From Methylotenera sp965234545 (GTDB lineage Bacteria; Pseudomonadota; Gammaproteobacteria; Burkholderiales; Methylophilaceae), in assembly GCA_965234545.1 (NCBI GenBank), contig OZ248348.1, positions 248,001 through 312,000 on the forward strand: DNA of 64,000 nt, written 5' to 3'. The notes under the pieces are model-generated. The model had not been told where the DNA came from. It did no database searches and saw only the letters and a program-made list of their open reading frames with translations. The translations under genes and the position numbers were made by a program. Of this stretch, positions 51,458 to 62,200 are shown in pieces; positions within the stretch are counted from its first letter, which is position 1, and the number at the start of each line of letters is the position of its first letter.

Positions 51458-54040
51458 ATGGAAGTATCACGAATTCGGGCATTGCGTGGACCCAATTTAT
51501 GGAGCCGTCACAAATCCATTGAGGCGATTGTTTCCTGCACTGAGCAAGAAAATAACATAGCAAAAATTAATGGTTTTGAGGCAAGATTGCGGGCGCTGTT
51601 CCCGGCAATTGGCTCCTTAACATTAAGCGGGCATACAGAGCCTGTGTCGATGGCGCGCGTGCTTGAATTGGCTGCGCTTGGGCTGCAAGCCTCGTCGGGC
51701 TGCCAAGTGTCCTTTAGCTTGACGGTGGCAACGCTTGAAGCAGGGGTTTATCAAGTGGTGTTTGAATACACGGAAGAGGATGTCGGTCGGCAAGCCATCG
51801 AGCTGGCGGAAGAATTATGCCTCGCGGCCGTCAATGATGTGTTTTTCGATGTGGAGGCGGCTTTGGCGCACCTCAAAGATTTGGACGAAGACGTGCGTTT
51901 GGGCCCGAGCACGGGCGCCATTGTCGATGCGGCCATTGCACGCGGCATCCCATTTAGACGCTTGACCGAAGGCAGTTTGGTGCAGTTTGGTTGGGGCAGT
52001 CGCCAGCGGCGTATCCAAGCGGCGGAAACGGATCGCAGCAGCGCCATTGCTGAATCCATCGCGCAAGACAAAGACCTCACTAAACGCCTACTGGAGTCGG
52101 CTGGGGTATCTGTGCCGAGCGGTCGAGAAGTGACCGATGCCGACGATGCTTGGCTTGCCATGAGTGACATTGGCGGTGCCGTAGTGGTCAAACCAAAAGA
52201 CGGCAATCAAGGCAAAGGCGTGACAGTCAACATCACCACGCGCGAACAGTTGAATGCCGCTTACCATGCTGCGTCCGCTATCAGTGACGAGGTGCTGGTG
52301 GAGCGATTTTTGCCGGGCAACGATTTTCGCTTGTTAGTGGTAGGCAATCAGTTGGTAGCGGCCGCCAGGCGCGAGCCGCCGCTGGTGATTGGAAATGGTG
52401 TGGATAGCGTCCGCACATTGGTTGAGCAGGTAAATAAAGACCCGCGCCGCGGCTTAGGTCATGCCACTTCCCTCACTAAAATTCACATAGACGATATTGC
52501 TTTAGCTAGCCTGGAATCACAAAATTTCACGCCAGACTCGGTGCCTAAAAAAGGCGTTCGCGTTATTCTTCGCAACAATGCTAATTTGAGCACCGGTGGC
52601 ACAGCCACAGACGTAACGGACGATGTGCACCCTGAGTTGGCGGCAGCCGCCGTTGCTGCGGCGCAAATGATAGGCTTGGATGTGTGCGGTGTGGATGTGG
52701 TGTGTGACACGGTCAGTAAGCCCTTGAGTGAGCAAGGCGGCGGCGTGGTGGAAGTGAATGCCGCCCCGGGTCTGCGCATGCACTTGCAGCCTTCATTTGG
52801 CAAGGCGCGTGCAGTGGGCGAAGCGATTGTTTCTAGCATGTTTGCGCCCGGCGAGAACGGTCGCATTCCTGTGGTGGCCGTAGCGGGCACCAACGGCAAA
52901 ACCACCACGGTTCGTTTAATTGCCCATATTTTAGCCTGCCATGGTGCGGCGGTAGGCATGACCAATTCAGACGGTGTCTACATAAAAGGCAAACGCATTG
53001 ATACAGGCGATTGCAGTGGGCCAAAAAGCGCGCGTAATGTTTTATTCCACCCCGACGTTAATGCGGCTGTGTTTGAAACGGCCCGTGGAGGCGTGCTGCG
53101 TGAGGGCCTGGCTTTTGACCGCTGCAATGTCGCGGTCGTGACCAACTTAGGCATGGGCGATCATCTGGGTCTAAGTTACATCACGACAGTAGAAGACTTA
53201 GCCGTAGTCAAGCGTGTCATAGTACAAAACGTCGCACCGGATGGTGTGTCTGTGCTGAATGCGGCTGACCCAATGACAGCCAAGATGGCCGATGCCTGCC
53301 CTGGCTCCGTCATATTTTTTGCGCAAGACCGAGATCATCCCGTGATGACAACGCATTATGCGCGTGGGCGTCGCATAGTCTATGTGGATGGGGGTCATAT
53401 TGTGGCGGCTCAATTGCAGATGGATCAATCGGAGTTTGAGGAGCGTATCGAGCTGGCACGCATTCCTATTACAAGAAATGGCACCATAGGCTTTCAAGTT
53501 GAAAATGCCATGGCTGCAGTGGGTGCCGCTTGGGCTTTGGCTATCGATTGGCAAACCATTCGTGATGCGAGCCATAGCTTTGTTAACGACGCGAAGACCG
53601 CTCCAGGCCGATTTAACTTGTTTGACTACCGCGGAGCAAGTGTGATTGCCGATTACGGCCATAATCCAGATGCGATGTTGGCTCTGGTGGCCGCCGTTGA
53701 AACCATGCCAGCCAAGAAGCGGGTGGTAGTGATTAGTGGCGCTGGGGATAGGCGTGACGATGACATTAGTCGCCAGACGGAGATTTTAGGTGGCGTGTTT
53801 GATGAGATTATTTTGTATCAAGACCAATGTCAGCGCGGCCGTGCCGATGGCGAAGTGTTGAAGTTATTGCAACGCGGTTTGGTGAATGCCACGCGCACCA
53901 AAAAAATAGATGAAATTCAAGGCGAATTCGTAGCCATCGATACGGCGCTTACTCGTTTGCAGGCTGGGGATTTGTGTTTGATTTTGATCGACCAGGTGGA
54001 TGAGGCCTTGGCGCACATCGCCCAACGGGTGGCCGGCTAG
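51458..54040 (+). CDS. cphA: Cyanophycin synthetase
   Basis: 860 residues with all three CphA parts: an N-terminal glutaminase-like/tethering domain (1-160), an ATP-grasp domain (about 215-470; 'VVVKPKDGNQGKGVTV', 'EVNAAPGLRMHLQPSFGKA') that adds Asp, and a complete Mur-ligase-like domain (about 475-860; 'VAGTNGKTTTVRLIAH', 'DYGHNPDAMLALV') that adds Arg. It builds the branched Asp-Arg polymer without a ribosome. It follows cphA' by 43 bases, as in other cphA'-cphA pairs, and ends at a strong terminator. Confidence 0.96.
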   Translation: MEVSRIRALRGPNLWSRHKSIEAIVSCTEQENNIAKINGFEARLRALFPAIGSLTLSGHTEPVSMARVLELAALGLQASSGCQVSFSLTVATLEAGVYQVVFEYTEEDVGRQAIELAEELCLAAVNDVFFDVEAALAHLKDLDEDVRLGPSTGAIVDAAIARGIPFRRLTEGSLVQFGWGSRQRRIQAAETDRSSAIAESIAQDKDLTKRLLESAGVSVPSGREVTDADDAWLAMSDIGGAVVVKPKDGNQGKGVTVNITTREQLNAAYHAASAISDEVLVERFLPGNDFRLLVVGNQLVAAARREPPLVIGNGVDSVRTLVEQVNKDPRRGLGHATSLTKIHIDDIALASLESQNFTPDSVPKKGVRVILRNNANLSTGGTATDVTDDVHPELAAAAVAAAQMIGLDVCGVDVVCDTVSKPLSEQGGGVVEVNAAPGLRMHLQPSFGKARAVGEAIVSSMFAPGENGRIPVVAVAGTNGKTTTVRLIAHILACHGAAVGMTNSDGVYIKGKRIDTGDCSGPKSARNVLFHPDVNAAVFETARGGVLREGLAFDRCNVAVVTNLGMGDHLGLSYITTVEDLAVVKRVIVQNVAPDGVSVLNAADPMTAKMADACPGSVIFFAQDRDHPVMTTHYARGRRIVYVDGGHIVAAQLQMDQSEFEERIELARIPITRNGTIGFQVENAMAAVGAAWALAIDWQTIRDASHSFVNDAKTAPGRFNLFDYRGASVIADYGHNPDAMLALVAAVETMPAKKRVVVISGAGDRRDDDISRQTEILGGVFDEIILYQDQCQRGRADGEVLKLLQRGLVNATRTKKIDEIQGEFVAIDTALTRLQAGDLCLILIDQVDEALAHIAQRVAG

Positions 54041-54070
54041 TAAGCAAGGCCACTGCGCGTTATAAAAGAT

Positions 54071-54106
54071 AAAAGGCTTACAGAGGTTAATCTGTAAGCC
54101 TTTTTT
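54071..54106. terminator. Bidirectional intrinsic terminator between cphA and tRNA-Arg
   Basis: AAAAGGCTTACAGA (54071-54084), loop GGTTAA, TCTGTAAGCCTTTTTT (54091-54106). A-run and T-run are on the two sides, so it serves cphA on the + strand and the tRNA on the - strand. Confidence 0.92.
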
Positions 54107-54118
54107 ATTGCCGGTATT

Positions 54119-54195
54119 TGGTGCGCCCGGAGCGATTCGAACGCCCGACCCCTTGGTTCGTAGCCAAGTACTCTATCCAGCTGAGCTACGGGCGC
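54119..54195 (-). tRNA. tRNA-Arg (ACG)
   Basis: On the - strand the sequence folds into a full cloverleaf: acceptor stem GCGCCCG/CGGGCGC, D arm with AGCTCAGCTGGATAGAGT, anticodon stem CTTGG/CCAAG around the loop CTACGAA, T arm with GTTCGAATC. The anticodon is ACG, reading CGN arginine codons once A34 is deaminated. The 3' CCA is encoded (54119-54121). Length is 77 bases. It lies between cphA and the tps genes; no sign of integration next to it was found. Confidence 0.97.
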
Positions 54196-54383
54196 ATGCG
54201 CAGCATTATACTGTAACTTGAGTGCTTCTAAAAGCACTAATTCGCTATTTACCCTATATCAGTAGCTTGCGGCCAAAATCCACCCGTTTTTTTAATTTAA
54301 TGGCAGCAAGATGATGTGCACCATAATGAGGCATATTATTTAATAAAAACAAACGCTTAATATTAAAAATTTAAGCCAGATGA

Positions 54384-54404
54384 TATATACTGAAATAGTA
54401 TATA
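54384..54404. promoter_or_regulatory. Inverted repeat TATATACT-N5-AGTATATA upstream of tpsB
   Basis: TATATACT (54384-54391), five bases, AGTATATA (54397-54404). It is 93 bases upstream of the tpsB start. It could be a regulator site or merely AT-rich promoter DNA; no regulator is named. Confidence 0.4.
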
Positions 54405-54441
54405 AAAGTCTAATTTTACCCATTGATTTATTGGCTTTTTT

Positions 54442-54456
54442 TAGGGAAATTCCCTA
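54442..54456. promoter_or_regulatory. 15-base palindrome TAGGGAAATTCCCTA upstream of tpsB
   Basis: A perfect odd-length palindrome (54442-54456), 41 bases before the tpsB start, inside a looser outer pair TTGGC/GCCAA (54431-54461). Its place suits a transcription-factor operator or a 5' UTR element. The factor is not identifiable here. Confidence 0.5.
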
Positions 54457-54496
54457 GCCAATTGGGCATTAAACAACAATAAAAATAACGGGATGT

Positions 54497-56299
54497 ATGG
54501 CAGTAAAGTTTAATAAAAACAATCATCTAAAGCTTGTCCTTAGCTGTTTAAATCGGCTTTTGCTTTGCCCATTGCACCGTTTATTGGCGCTGATTGCGTT
54601 CGTCTTTTTGTTCAACGCTTCCCCATTGGTTTTAGCCGACCCTCTACCAACTTCGCCCGATGCCGGTCAAATTTTGCAGCAAATTGAACGCGATTTAGAG
54701 GTAAAGCCGGCCCCGGTTCAGCCAGAATTGCCAGCACAAGCGCCGCCATCAGAAGACGAGCAGGCGGACAAAGTCACCATTAAGCAGTTTAAGTTTAAGG
54801 GTAACCGTGTGCTTAGCGAATCCGATTTGCAAGAGGCCGTCGCACCTTTGACCAATCGCAGCATCAGCATCACCGAGCTTAAAACCTGCACCGATTTGGT
54901 TTCCGCCCTTTACCGTAAAAAGGGCTACCTGGCCTCCTGCAGTTTGCCCGAGCAAGACATTACCGAGGGAGTGGTGTTGATCGAGGTGGTCGAGGCCCTG
55001 TTTGGTGGGGTCAAGTTTGATGGTGTGTACAAGCGTGATTTCATTCGTGTTAAGCCGGCCGTCATCGAGCGCTACATTGAAGCGGCGGCGCCTAAGGGCG
55101 TGGTGCTCAATCAAGATAAATTAGACAAAGGGATTTTGCTGTTAGAGGGCTTGGCCGGCATCAAGGTTGAAAACACCTTGCAAGCTGGGCAGGCGGACGG
55201 CAGCACCGATTTATTGCTAAAGGTAAAAGACCAGTCACTGTTTAGTAGCCAGGTCACCCTAGACAACACCGGCGGTCGACAAACCGGCCGTGAAAAACTC
55301 ACCGCCATGGTCGGCTTAGCCAGTCCTTTGGGTTACGGCGACTCCTTCAACCTTACCGCCTTGCATAGCCAAGGCACCGATTATGCGCGCCTAGCCTACA
55401 ACTTGCCGGTAGGCGCTCACGGACTGTCGCTGGGTCTGAATGCCACCTACATGGAATACGACGTGGTGTTGGCAGACTTTGCCAGCCAAAAACCCAACGG
55501 TTATTCCAGCACGCTAGGCTTAAGTGCGCAGTACCCATGGTGGCGCAATAAAACCACTAAAGTGAATATCGGCTTGGAAGCCGATAAAAAAGAATTCACC
55601 AACAAATCCACGCCGTTGCATACAGAAATTAAAAGCAGCGATTACGGCATGCAAATTTTCGCCCTAACCCTAAATGCCGAGCACAATGACAATTGGCTGG
55701 CCAGTGCGCAAACCACCGCCTCGCTAAATATAGGTGCGGGTAAGGTCAATTTGAATGGTTCGGCTAACCAAGCCGATGACTTAGCCGCCGCCCACACCGA
55801 CGGTAATTTTGCCCGCTTGCGTTGGAATGCCGCGCGCAACCAATTCTTAAGCGACACCATCTTGTTGAATGTTAGTGGCTCTGGTCAATTTGCCGACAGC
55901 AATTTGGATTCATCTGAAAAATTCTATTTAGGCGGCTTGAACGGTGTGCGTGCTTACCCCACCAGTGAAGGCGGCGGCAGTGAGGGTTTCATGGCCATCG
56001 CCGAATTGCGTAAATACTTGGCCAACAACATCACCGTGGCCGGCTTTGTCGATTACGGGCGCATCAAGCAATTTGAGAACAACCTAAAAGCCAACGGCCA
56101 AGTGATAGTGGAAAACAACGCCTACAGCTTAAAAGGCTACGGCGCCTCTTTGGCTTGGCAAGGGCCGTACCGCACCAATGTCAAAGCCACTTACGCGCAC
56201 CGCATCGGCCACAACCCCAACCCCACGGCAACCGGCAACGACCAAGACGGCAGCAACGAATACGATGTATTTTGGCTCAACGGCGGTATTAACTTTTAA
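54497..56299 (+). CDS. Two-partner secretion outer-membrane transporter TpsB (ShlB/FhaC/HecB family)
   Basis: 600 residues. A long signal peptide has a hydrophobic core at about residues 30-46. Then come a Pro-rich linker, a POTRA domain ('VTIKQFKFKGNRVLSESDLQ' at about 93-112, 'YRKKGYLASC') and a 16-strand barrel ending in 'WLNGGINF', with a C-terminal Phe. The conserved barrel part 'EKFYLGGLNGVRAYPTSEGG' is the VRGY/tetrad region of the FhaC family. It moves the TpsA protein across the outer membrane. Its TAA overlaps the ATG of tpsA, so the two are coupled. Confidence 0.95.
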   Translation: MAVKFNKNNHLKLVLSCLNRLLLCPLHRLLALIAFVFLFNASPLVLADPLPTSPDAGQILQQIERDLEVKPAPVQPELPAQAPPSEDEQADKVTIKQFKFKGNRVLSESDLQEAVAPLTNRSISITELKTCTDLVSALYRKKGYLASCSLPEQDITEGVVLIEVVEALFGGVKFDGVYKRDFIRVKPAVIERYIEAAAPKGVVLNQDKLDKGILLLEGLAGIKVENTLQAGQADGSTDLLLKVKDQSLFSSQVTLDNTGGRQTGREKLTAMVGLASPLGYGDSFNLTALHSQGTDYARLAYNLPVGAHGLSLGLNATYMEYDVVLADFASQKPNGYSSTLGLSAQYPWWRNKTTKVNIGLEADKKEFTNKSTPLHTEIKSSDYGMQIFALTLNAEHNDNWLASAQTTASLNIGAGKVNLNGSANQADDLAAAHTDGNFARLRWNAARNQFLSDTILLNVSGSGQFADSNLDSSEKFYLGGLNGVRAYPTSEGGGSEGFMAIAELRKYLANNITVAGFVDYGRIKQFENNLKANGQVIVENNAYSLKGYGASLAWQGPYRTNVKATYAHRIGHNPNPTATGNDQDGSNEYDVFWLNGGINF

Positions 56300-59200
56300 T
56301 GATCCATTTGCTGACCACACACACTAATAAGGCACTGGTATTTCTTATCAGTGCCTGGTGCCTGTGCGTCAGCTTTGCTGCCCACGCCGAAACCCCACCC
56401 GCCACCACCGCCTTACCCACTAATGGCCAAGTGGTGGCCGGCACGGCCAACATCAGCACCGATGCCAGCAACGCCAGTGCCCCGGTCATGAACGTCAATC
56501 AAGCCAGCCAACGCGCCGTGGTCAATTGGGAGAAGTTTGATGTGGGGTCGGCGGCCACCGTTAACTTCAATCAACCCAACGCCCAAGCGTCCACCCTAAA
56601 TCGCGTCAGCGATCCTAACCCCAGTAAAGTCTTTGGCAAAATCAACGCCCCCGGTGAAGTGGTCTTGGTTAATCAAGCCGGTGTTTACTTTGCCCCGAGC
56701 GCCAGCTTGGACGTCGGTGCCGTGGTCGCCACCAGCCACAGCATTAATGACGCCGATTACATGGCAGGCAAAGCCCAATTCGATAGAAACGGCGCCACCG
56801 GTAAAGTCATCAACGAAGGCCAGATCAAAACCTCCCTAGCCGGTTACGTCGCCTTGCTCGCGCCCGAAGTGCGCAATAGCGGCGTGATTGTCGCGCAAAT
56901 GGGCACCGTGGTCATGGCCGCCGGCGAGCGCGTCACCCTTAACTTTGACAGCAGTAAAAAACTTGCCAGCATCACCACCACCCCTAGCACCATCCGTACC
57001 TTAATAGAAAATAGAAACGCGGTGCAAGCTCCGGGTGGTTTAATCATCTTGTCGGCACCGGCTGTCGACAGTTTGGTGGCTGGCGTAATTAAACAAAGCG
57101 GCACCTTAAATGCAGGCAGTGCGGGCAGCATGGTTGCCAATAAAGGCGGGCGCATTATGCTCTCCGCCAGCCACGTCACCTTAAGTGCTGGCTCTAAGAC
57201 CCTTGCGCGCGGCGAGACCGGCGGGGGCAAAGTGGAGGTGGTGGCCACTAAAACCGCCACGGTGGAAGCCGGGGCCAAGGTCAGCGTGTCCGCTACCGGT
57301 AATGGCGACGGCGGCAGCATCAGCATACACGCCGATGAAAAAACCACCATCAACGGCACCCTCTTAGCCCAGGGTGGCAAAATCGCCGGCAACGGCGGCA
57401 CCATCTCCACCACCTCCAACGGTCAGGTGGAAATCGGCGCAACAGCCGAAGTAAAAGCAGGGGTTAGAAGCGAAGCTGGCCAAGTGGGTACTTGGAATGT
57501 GACGGCTGCCAATGTCGAGATCACGCAAGTTAACGCGCCGGTGATTGCCGCCACCCTCAACCAAGCCAACGTGAAAGTGAAAGCGCAAGCCGGCAACGTC
57601 ACCGTGCACGAAACAGCGGTCATCCAAAAAACCGCACCCAAGCTGACCGAGCTAAAACTGGAAGCGAGCCAATCGGTATTCATCCGTGGCCAAGTGCAAA
57701 GCGCACGCTTATCGCCCATTACCTTGGCCATCATCAGTGAGCATGCCATCGAGTTGGCAGAGAGCGCCCAAGTGCAGGCGGCGCAAGTGAGCCTGCAGGC
57801 CCCCAGTATCGATACGGCGGGTAACATTTTTGCCTACCTATTCGGCGACGGCAGCAGCTTGCCCTTGATCAGTTTTATGGCAGGCCGCATTTCCTTGGCC
57901 GGCACCCTACGCGCAGGTTCAAACGGCCGCGCCGGTAAAATTACTCTGCAGGGGCAAGGCGGGGTCGACATACAAAACGCCAACCTCTACGCTAATGGCG
58001 ATGACGGCGGGGAAGTCAGCATTATTTCAAGCTTGGGTTCAGTCAACCTAACAAACAGCATGATACAGACGAACGGTGGTGAGGGTCGCGGCGGAGCAAT
58101 TTCCGTGGCCGGACTTCAAAATACGATTCTCTCCGGATCGTCACTTGAAGCAACCGGGATAAACCAAGGCGGTAAAATTCTTGTTGGTAATGATGCCCAA
58201 AATGGCACATTGCCTTTTTCTGCTTATGCAAGCCTAAATCAATACTCAATTCTAAATACACAAGCGACAGGTCTAAATTCGCTTGGTGGATTTATCGAAA
58301 CCTCTGGTCATGTGCTCAATATGCTTGCTTCGATCAATGTTGGTCGTGGTGGTATGTGGCTGCTTGACCCATATAATATTTCAATCGACGACGACGCAAC
58401 TACAGTTAGTGGCACTGCGTATTCATCAAATTACACATCTGCAGCTAACTCTGTTATCAGAGCGTCTGCTATCAACGCTAGCCTGAATGCAGGAACTAGC
58501 GTCACAATTCAAACTGGGTCTGGTGGTACTTCTGCGGGTGACATTCGAGTTGTTGCTGCAATATCAAAAACTGGAGGAGGTGATGCAACACTGACCTTAA
58601 CAGCCCATAACAATATTACTGTTTATAAATCAATTTCTAGCACAGTTGGTAAACTCAATATCAATTTAAACTCAAGTGCTTTAGCGGGCACTGGGATTGG
58701 CACTATTCTTTACGCTGGCCTAACTTCTAATGGCGGCAACATAACATTTGGCAGTTCTTCCAGCAACGGCAATCTTGCGGTGGGTGGGGATCTTACGCTT
58801 AACTCTGGTGGCGGCGCAGTAACCGTCAATGGCACGGTTGCTGGGGTCGCTCAACTTCTTTATGAAACGACCAACCCAACTCGCAACGTGAGCGGAAATA
58901 TCATCTATACAACAGGCTATGGTGTAGCTACTGGTGAGGCTGCAATAAACTTTGCTGGTAGTATTGGTCGCATTACTTATCGCATGGAAGTAAATTATGG
59001 AGGAACACTTTATTACGCAGACGTAGGATTTGATGCTTGGGCTAGTGTCACTGCGACTGGAACGACCGCAAACAGTTTGCGCATTCCAGATGCATCTAAC
59101 ACTTCGGTTCTGCAGAAGACTGTTTATAACATGGTTGTTAAGTCTAATCAGGCAGGTATTTCAGGAATGGCCTCCGCTGTAGCAACAGGAGCTGGCCAGA

Positions 59201-62200
59201 CTGGCTTACTGGAATTGTGGTACTGGAACTATGGGCCAACTGGTGGCGACACTAATATATACGATTACGCTGACACCCAAAGTGCGGATGGCAACTACGG
59301 CTCTTTCCAAGTGCATAACCAAGCTACTGGTGCAACCGTCCTTGCTTGGAATAACCATTCTCAAGCAACACCAGATATTGGAATTGGCTCATTTTCTGGC
59401 ACAGCACCTAACCTAACAAGAAACCCTGACTGGACATTTTCAGGCTCTAATGGGTTAGGAAACGCTGATTGGAAGCTGCAAATTGGTGTAAACGAAAATT
59501 CATCCAAGTTAACAATTAGTACAGGGGGTACATCAGAGATTAAAGGTGCTGTTAGCAATTTGGCTGGTTTAACTAAACTGGGCAGTGGCACACTGACCCT
59601 TTCAGGTGCTAATACCTACACTGGCCTAACCACCATTTCTGCTGGCACGTTAAAAATTAACAATACCGCTGCGCTGGGCACCAGTGCAGGAGGCGTTAGT
59701 GTAACAAGCGGCGCGGTGCTTGATTTAAACGGTATTAACTATAGTACTGCTGAAGCATTAACCTTGAATGGCACAGGCATCAGTTTAGGCGGTGCGCTTG
59801 TTAACAGCAGTGCAACGGGCGCCACCTACGCTGGCTTAATTACTTTAGGCAGTGCCAGTTCGATTGTTGGTGGTACCGGCACCATCAACATTAGCAACGT
59901 AGGCACCATCACAGGCGCTACGTTTGGCTTAACCTTAGGTGGGGCTGCCGGCGGTACCTTAACCAGCATTTTAGGCACCACGACGGGTACTTTAACTAAA
60001 CAAGGTGCAGGTATTTGGGTGTTAGCTGCCGCCAACACCTACACTGGTGGCACAACCATTTCAGCTGGTATTTTATCGGTGGCCTCCGGCGGCTCAAGTG
60101 GCACCCACCTCTCATCCGGCACGGTGACCATCGCTGCCAGTGGCCTGCTGTTGGCAAGCAGCACAGCCACTATTTCTAATGCTATTTCCATCAGTGCTTT
60201 TGGCGGCACGATAGCCGCGGCAACAGGCAGCACGCTGACCATAGGAGGCAACATCACCACCACTGCGCCTACTGTCGGCGCCTCAGGCTATGCGGGGACA
60301 GTCACCTTTGGTGATGGTTTGACGTCAGGTGCTTTCCCAACCACGGCATTGGCGCCATTAACCGTCAGCTACGGCACACTGAAAGCAGTTGGTACAACGA
60401 ATAGATACCAACAAGGGGGGTCGTCGGTCAACCCCTATATCCTTATTAATAATGGCGGCACCTTGGACATGGGTGGCTTATCCAATAATTACACCAGCGC
60501 AACCGTCACTTTAAATAACGGGACCTTGACCAATTCGGCCAGCAGCGGCTCGTCAAATGGCCCAGCCACCACCACGGCTATTGTGCTGCAAGCGGGAGGC
60601 GGCACAATTTCCGCCGGCACCGGCGCAACACTGGCGATTTCAGGCGTGGTGAGTGGATCGGGCGCATTAACCATAGGTAGCGCAGGCAATGCCGGCACGG
60701 TGACATTCACTGGTGCCAACACCCTTAGCGGCGGCACCACCATTGCGGTGGGCACATTAAAAGTGGGCCATTTAACGGCCTTGGGCGCATCAAGCTCGGC
60801 GGTTTCTGTGACCAGCGGCGCCGTGCTTGATTTAAATGGCATTGCTGTTGTGAATACCAACGCGCTGACGCTTAACGGCACTGGCATAAGCACCGGCGGG
60901 GCTTTAATTAATGGATCAGCAACCCTAGCGAGCTATGCTGGGACGATTAACTTGGTAACGGATGCATCTATTGGTGGTTCTAGTGGTGCGATAACTTTAA
61001 GTGGCGTGATCAGTGGTGCCGGCTTGATTAAAATTGGCAGCAACACGCTAACGCTCTCAGGGGCTAATGCTTATACGGGCATAACCACGATTTCAGGCGG
61101 TATTTTATCCATTAGTTCGGACGGTAATTTGGGGGCTGTTCCAGCATCAACCACGGCTAACGAACTTACCTTGAATGGCGGTGCGTTGCAAGCCACGGCA
61201 TCGATGACCTTGGATGCAAAACGCGGCATCACGCTGACTGCAAATAGTGGTTTGGCGGCCACGTCAGGCAAAAATCTTATTTATGCAGGCACGATCGCTG
61301 GTGGTTTTGGTTTAACCATTAATGGTGCAAGTCAAACAGGGACAGTGTCATTAGCGGTCGCTAATAGCTACACCGAAGGCACCACCGTTTCTGCAGGTTC
61401 ATTGGCTATTTATAATAATGGTTCTATTGGTAGCGGCGTCTTAACCTTAGCTGGCAGCACTACGTTGAAATTGGGTCGAGCTATTACTGACATTTCAAAC
61501 GCGATTTCCCTCACTGGAGCTGCCACGGTTGCTTTTGATACCTCTGTGGAGTATTTGATTATTGGCGGTGGCGGTGGCGGTGGCGGTGGTCAAGCTTCAG
61601 AACATGGCGGCGGTGGCGGTGGCGGTGGCGGGGTAGTATCCGGATCCACTGATGTTACAGCAAGTTCTTTAGCTGTCACAGTCGGAGCAGGTGGCACTGC
61701 TGGTTCAGCCAATTCAACTGCGGGTGGCATTGGTGGTACATCAAGCCTAGGCACTGTGCAATCTTATGGTGGCGGTGGCGGTTCGAGTTATTTTGGTGCG
61801 GATGCTACAGCCAATGGTGCTTCTGGCGGTGGCGGTGCAGTTAGTGCCACTTTAAATAACATAAGTGGCGCGGCCGGCGGTGCACAGGGTAATAGCGGTG
61901 GCAATGTTGGTGGTACAGGCACTAACTGGAGAGCAGGTGCTGGTGGTGGTGGTGCAGGAGGTGCTGGTGCCAACATTACTGCTTCGGGTGCGCAACAAGG
62001 TGGCGCGGGTGGCGCTGGCTCAGATAACACCATCAGCGGCGCATCGACCTATTATGGGGCTGGCGGAGCCGGCGGTGGATCCACTTCAGGTGTGGGCGGT
62101 TCAGGAGTCGGCGGCAATGGCGGAAGTAATGCAGGTACGCTTGCAACAGTGGGCGCTGCCAATTCAGGTTCAGGCGGTGGCGGTGGTATGGGAACCGGTG

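Larger units (their letters stand above)
54196..54496. other. 301-base intergenic region upstream of tpsB
   Basis: AT-rich gap with no coding sequence I can support. It holds two inverted repeats, described separately, and the tRNA-Arg promoter would have to be here on the - strand. I found no complete sigma70 promoter with good boxes for tpsB; TATATA at 54384-54389 is one -10 candidate. Confidence 0.6.

Noticed and set aside
54119..54195. tRNA-Arg as an attachment site of a genomic island holding the tps genes
   Set aside because: No integrase, no direct repeat of the tRNA 3' end was seen, and the tps genes have no mobile-element neighbours in the window.
46777..54195. Functional link between tRNA-Arg(ACG) and arginine-containing cyanophycin
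   Set aside because: Cyanophycin is made without tRNA. The adjacency is most likely chance.
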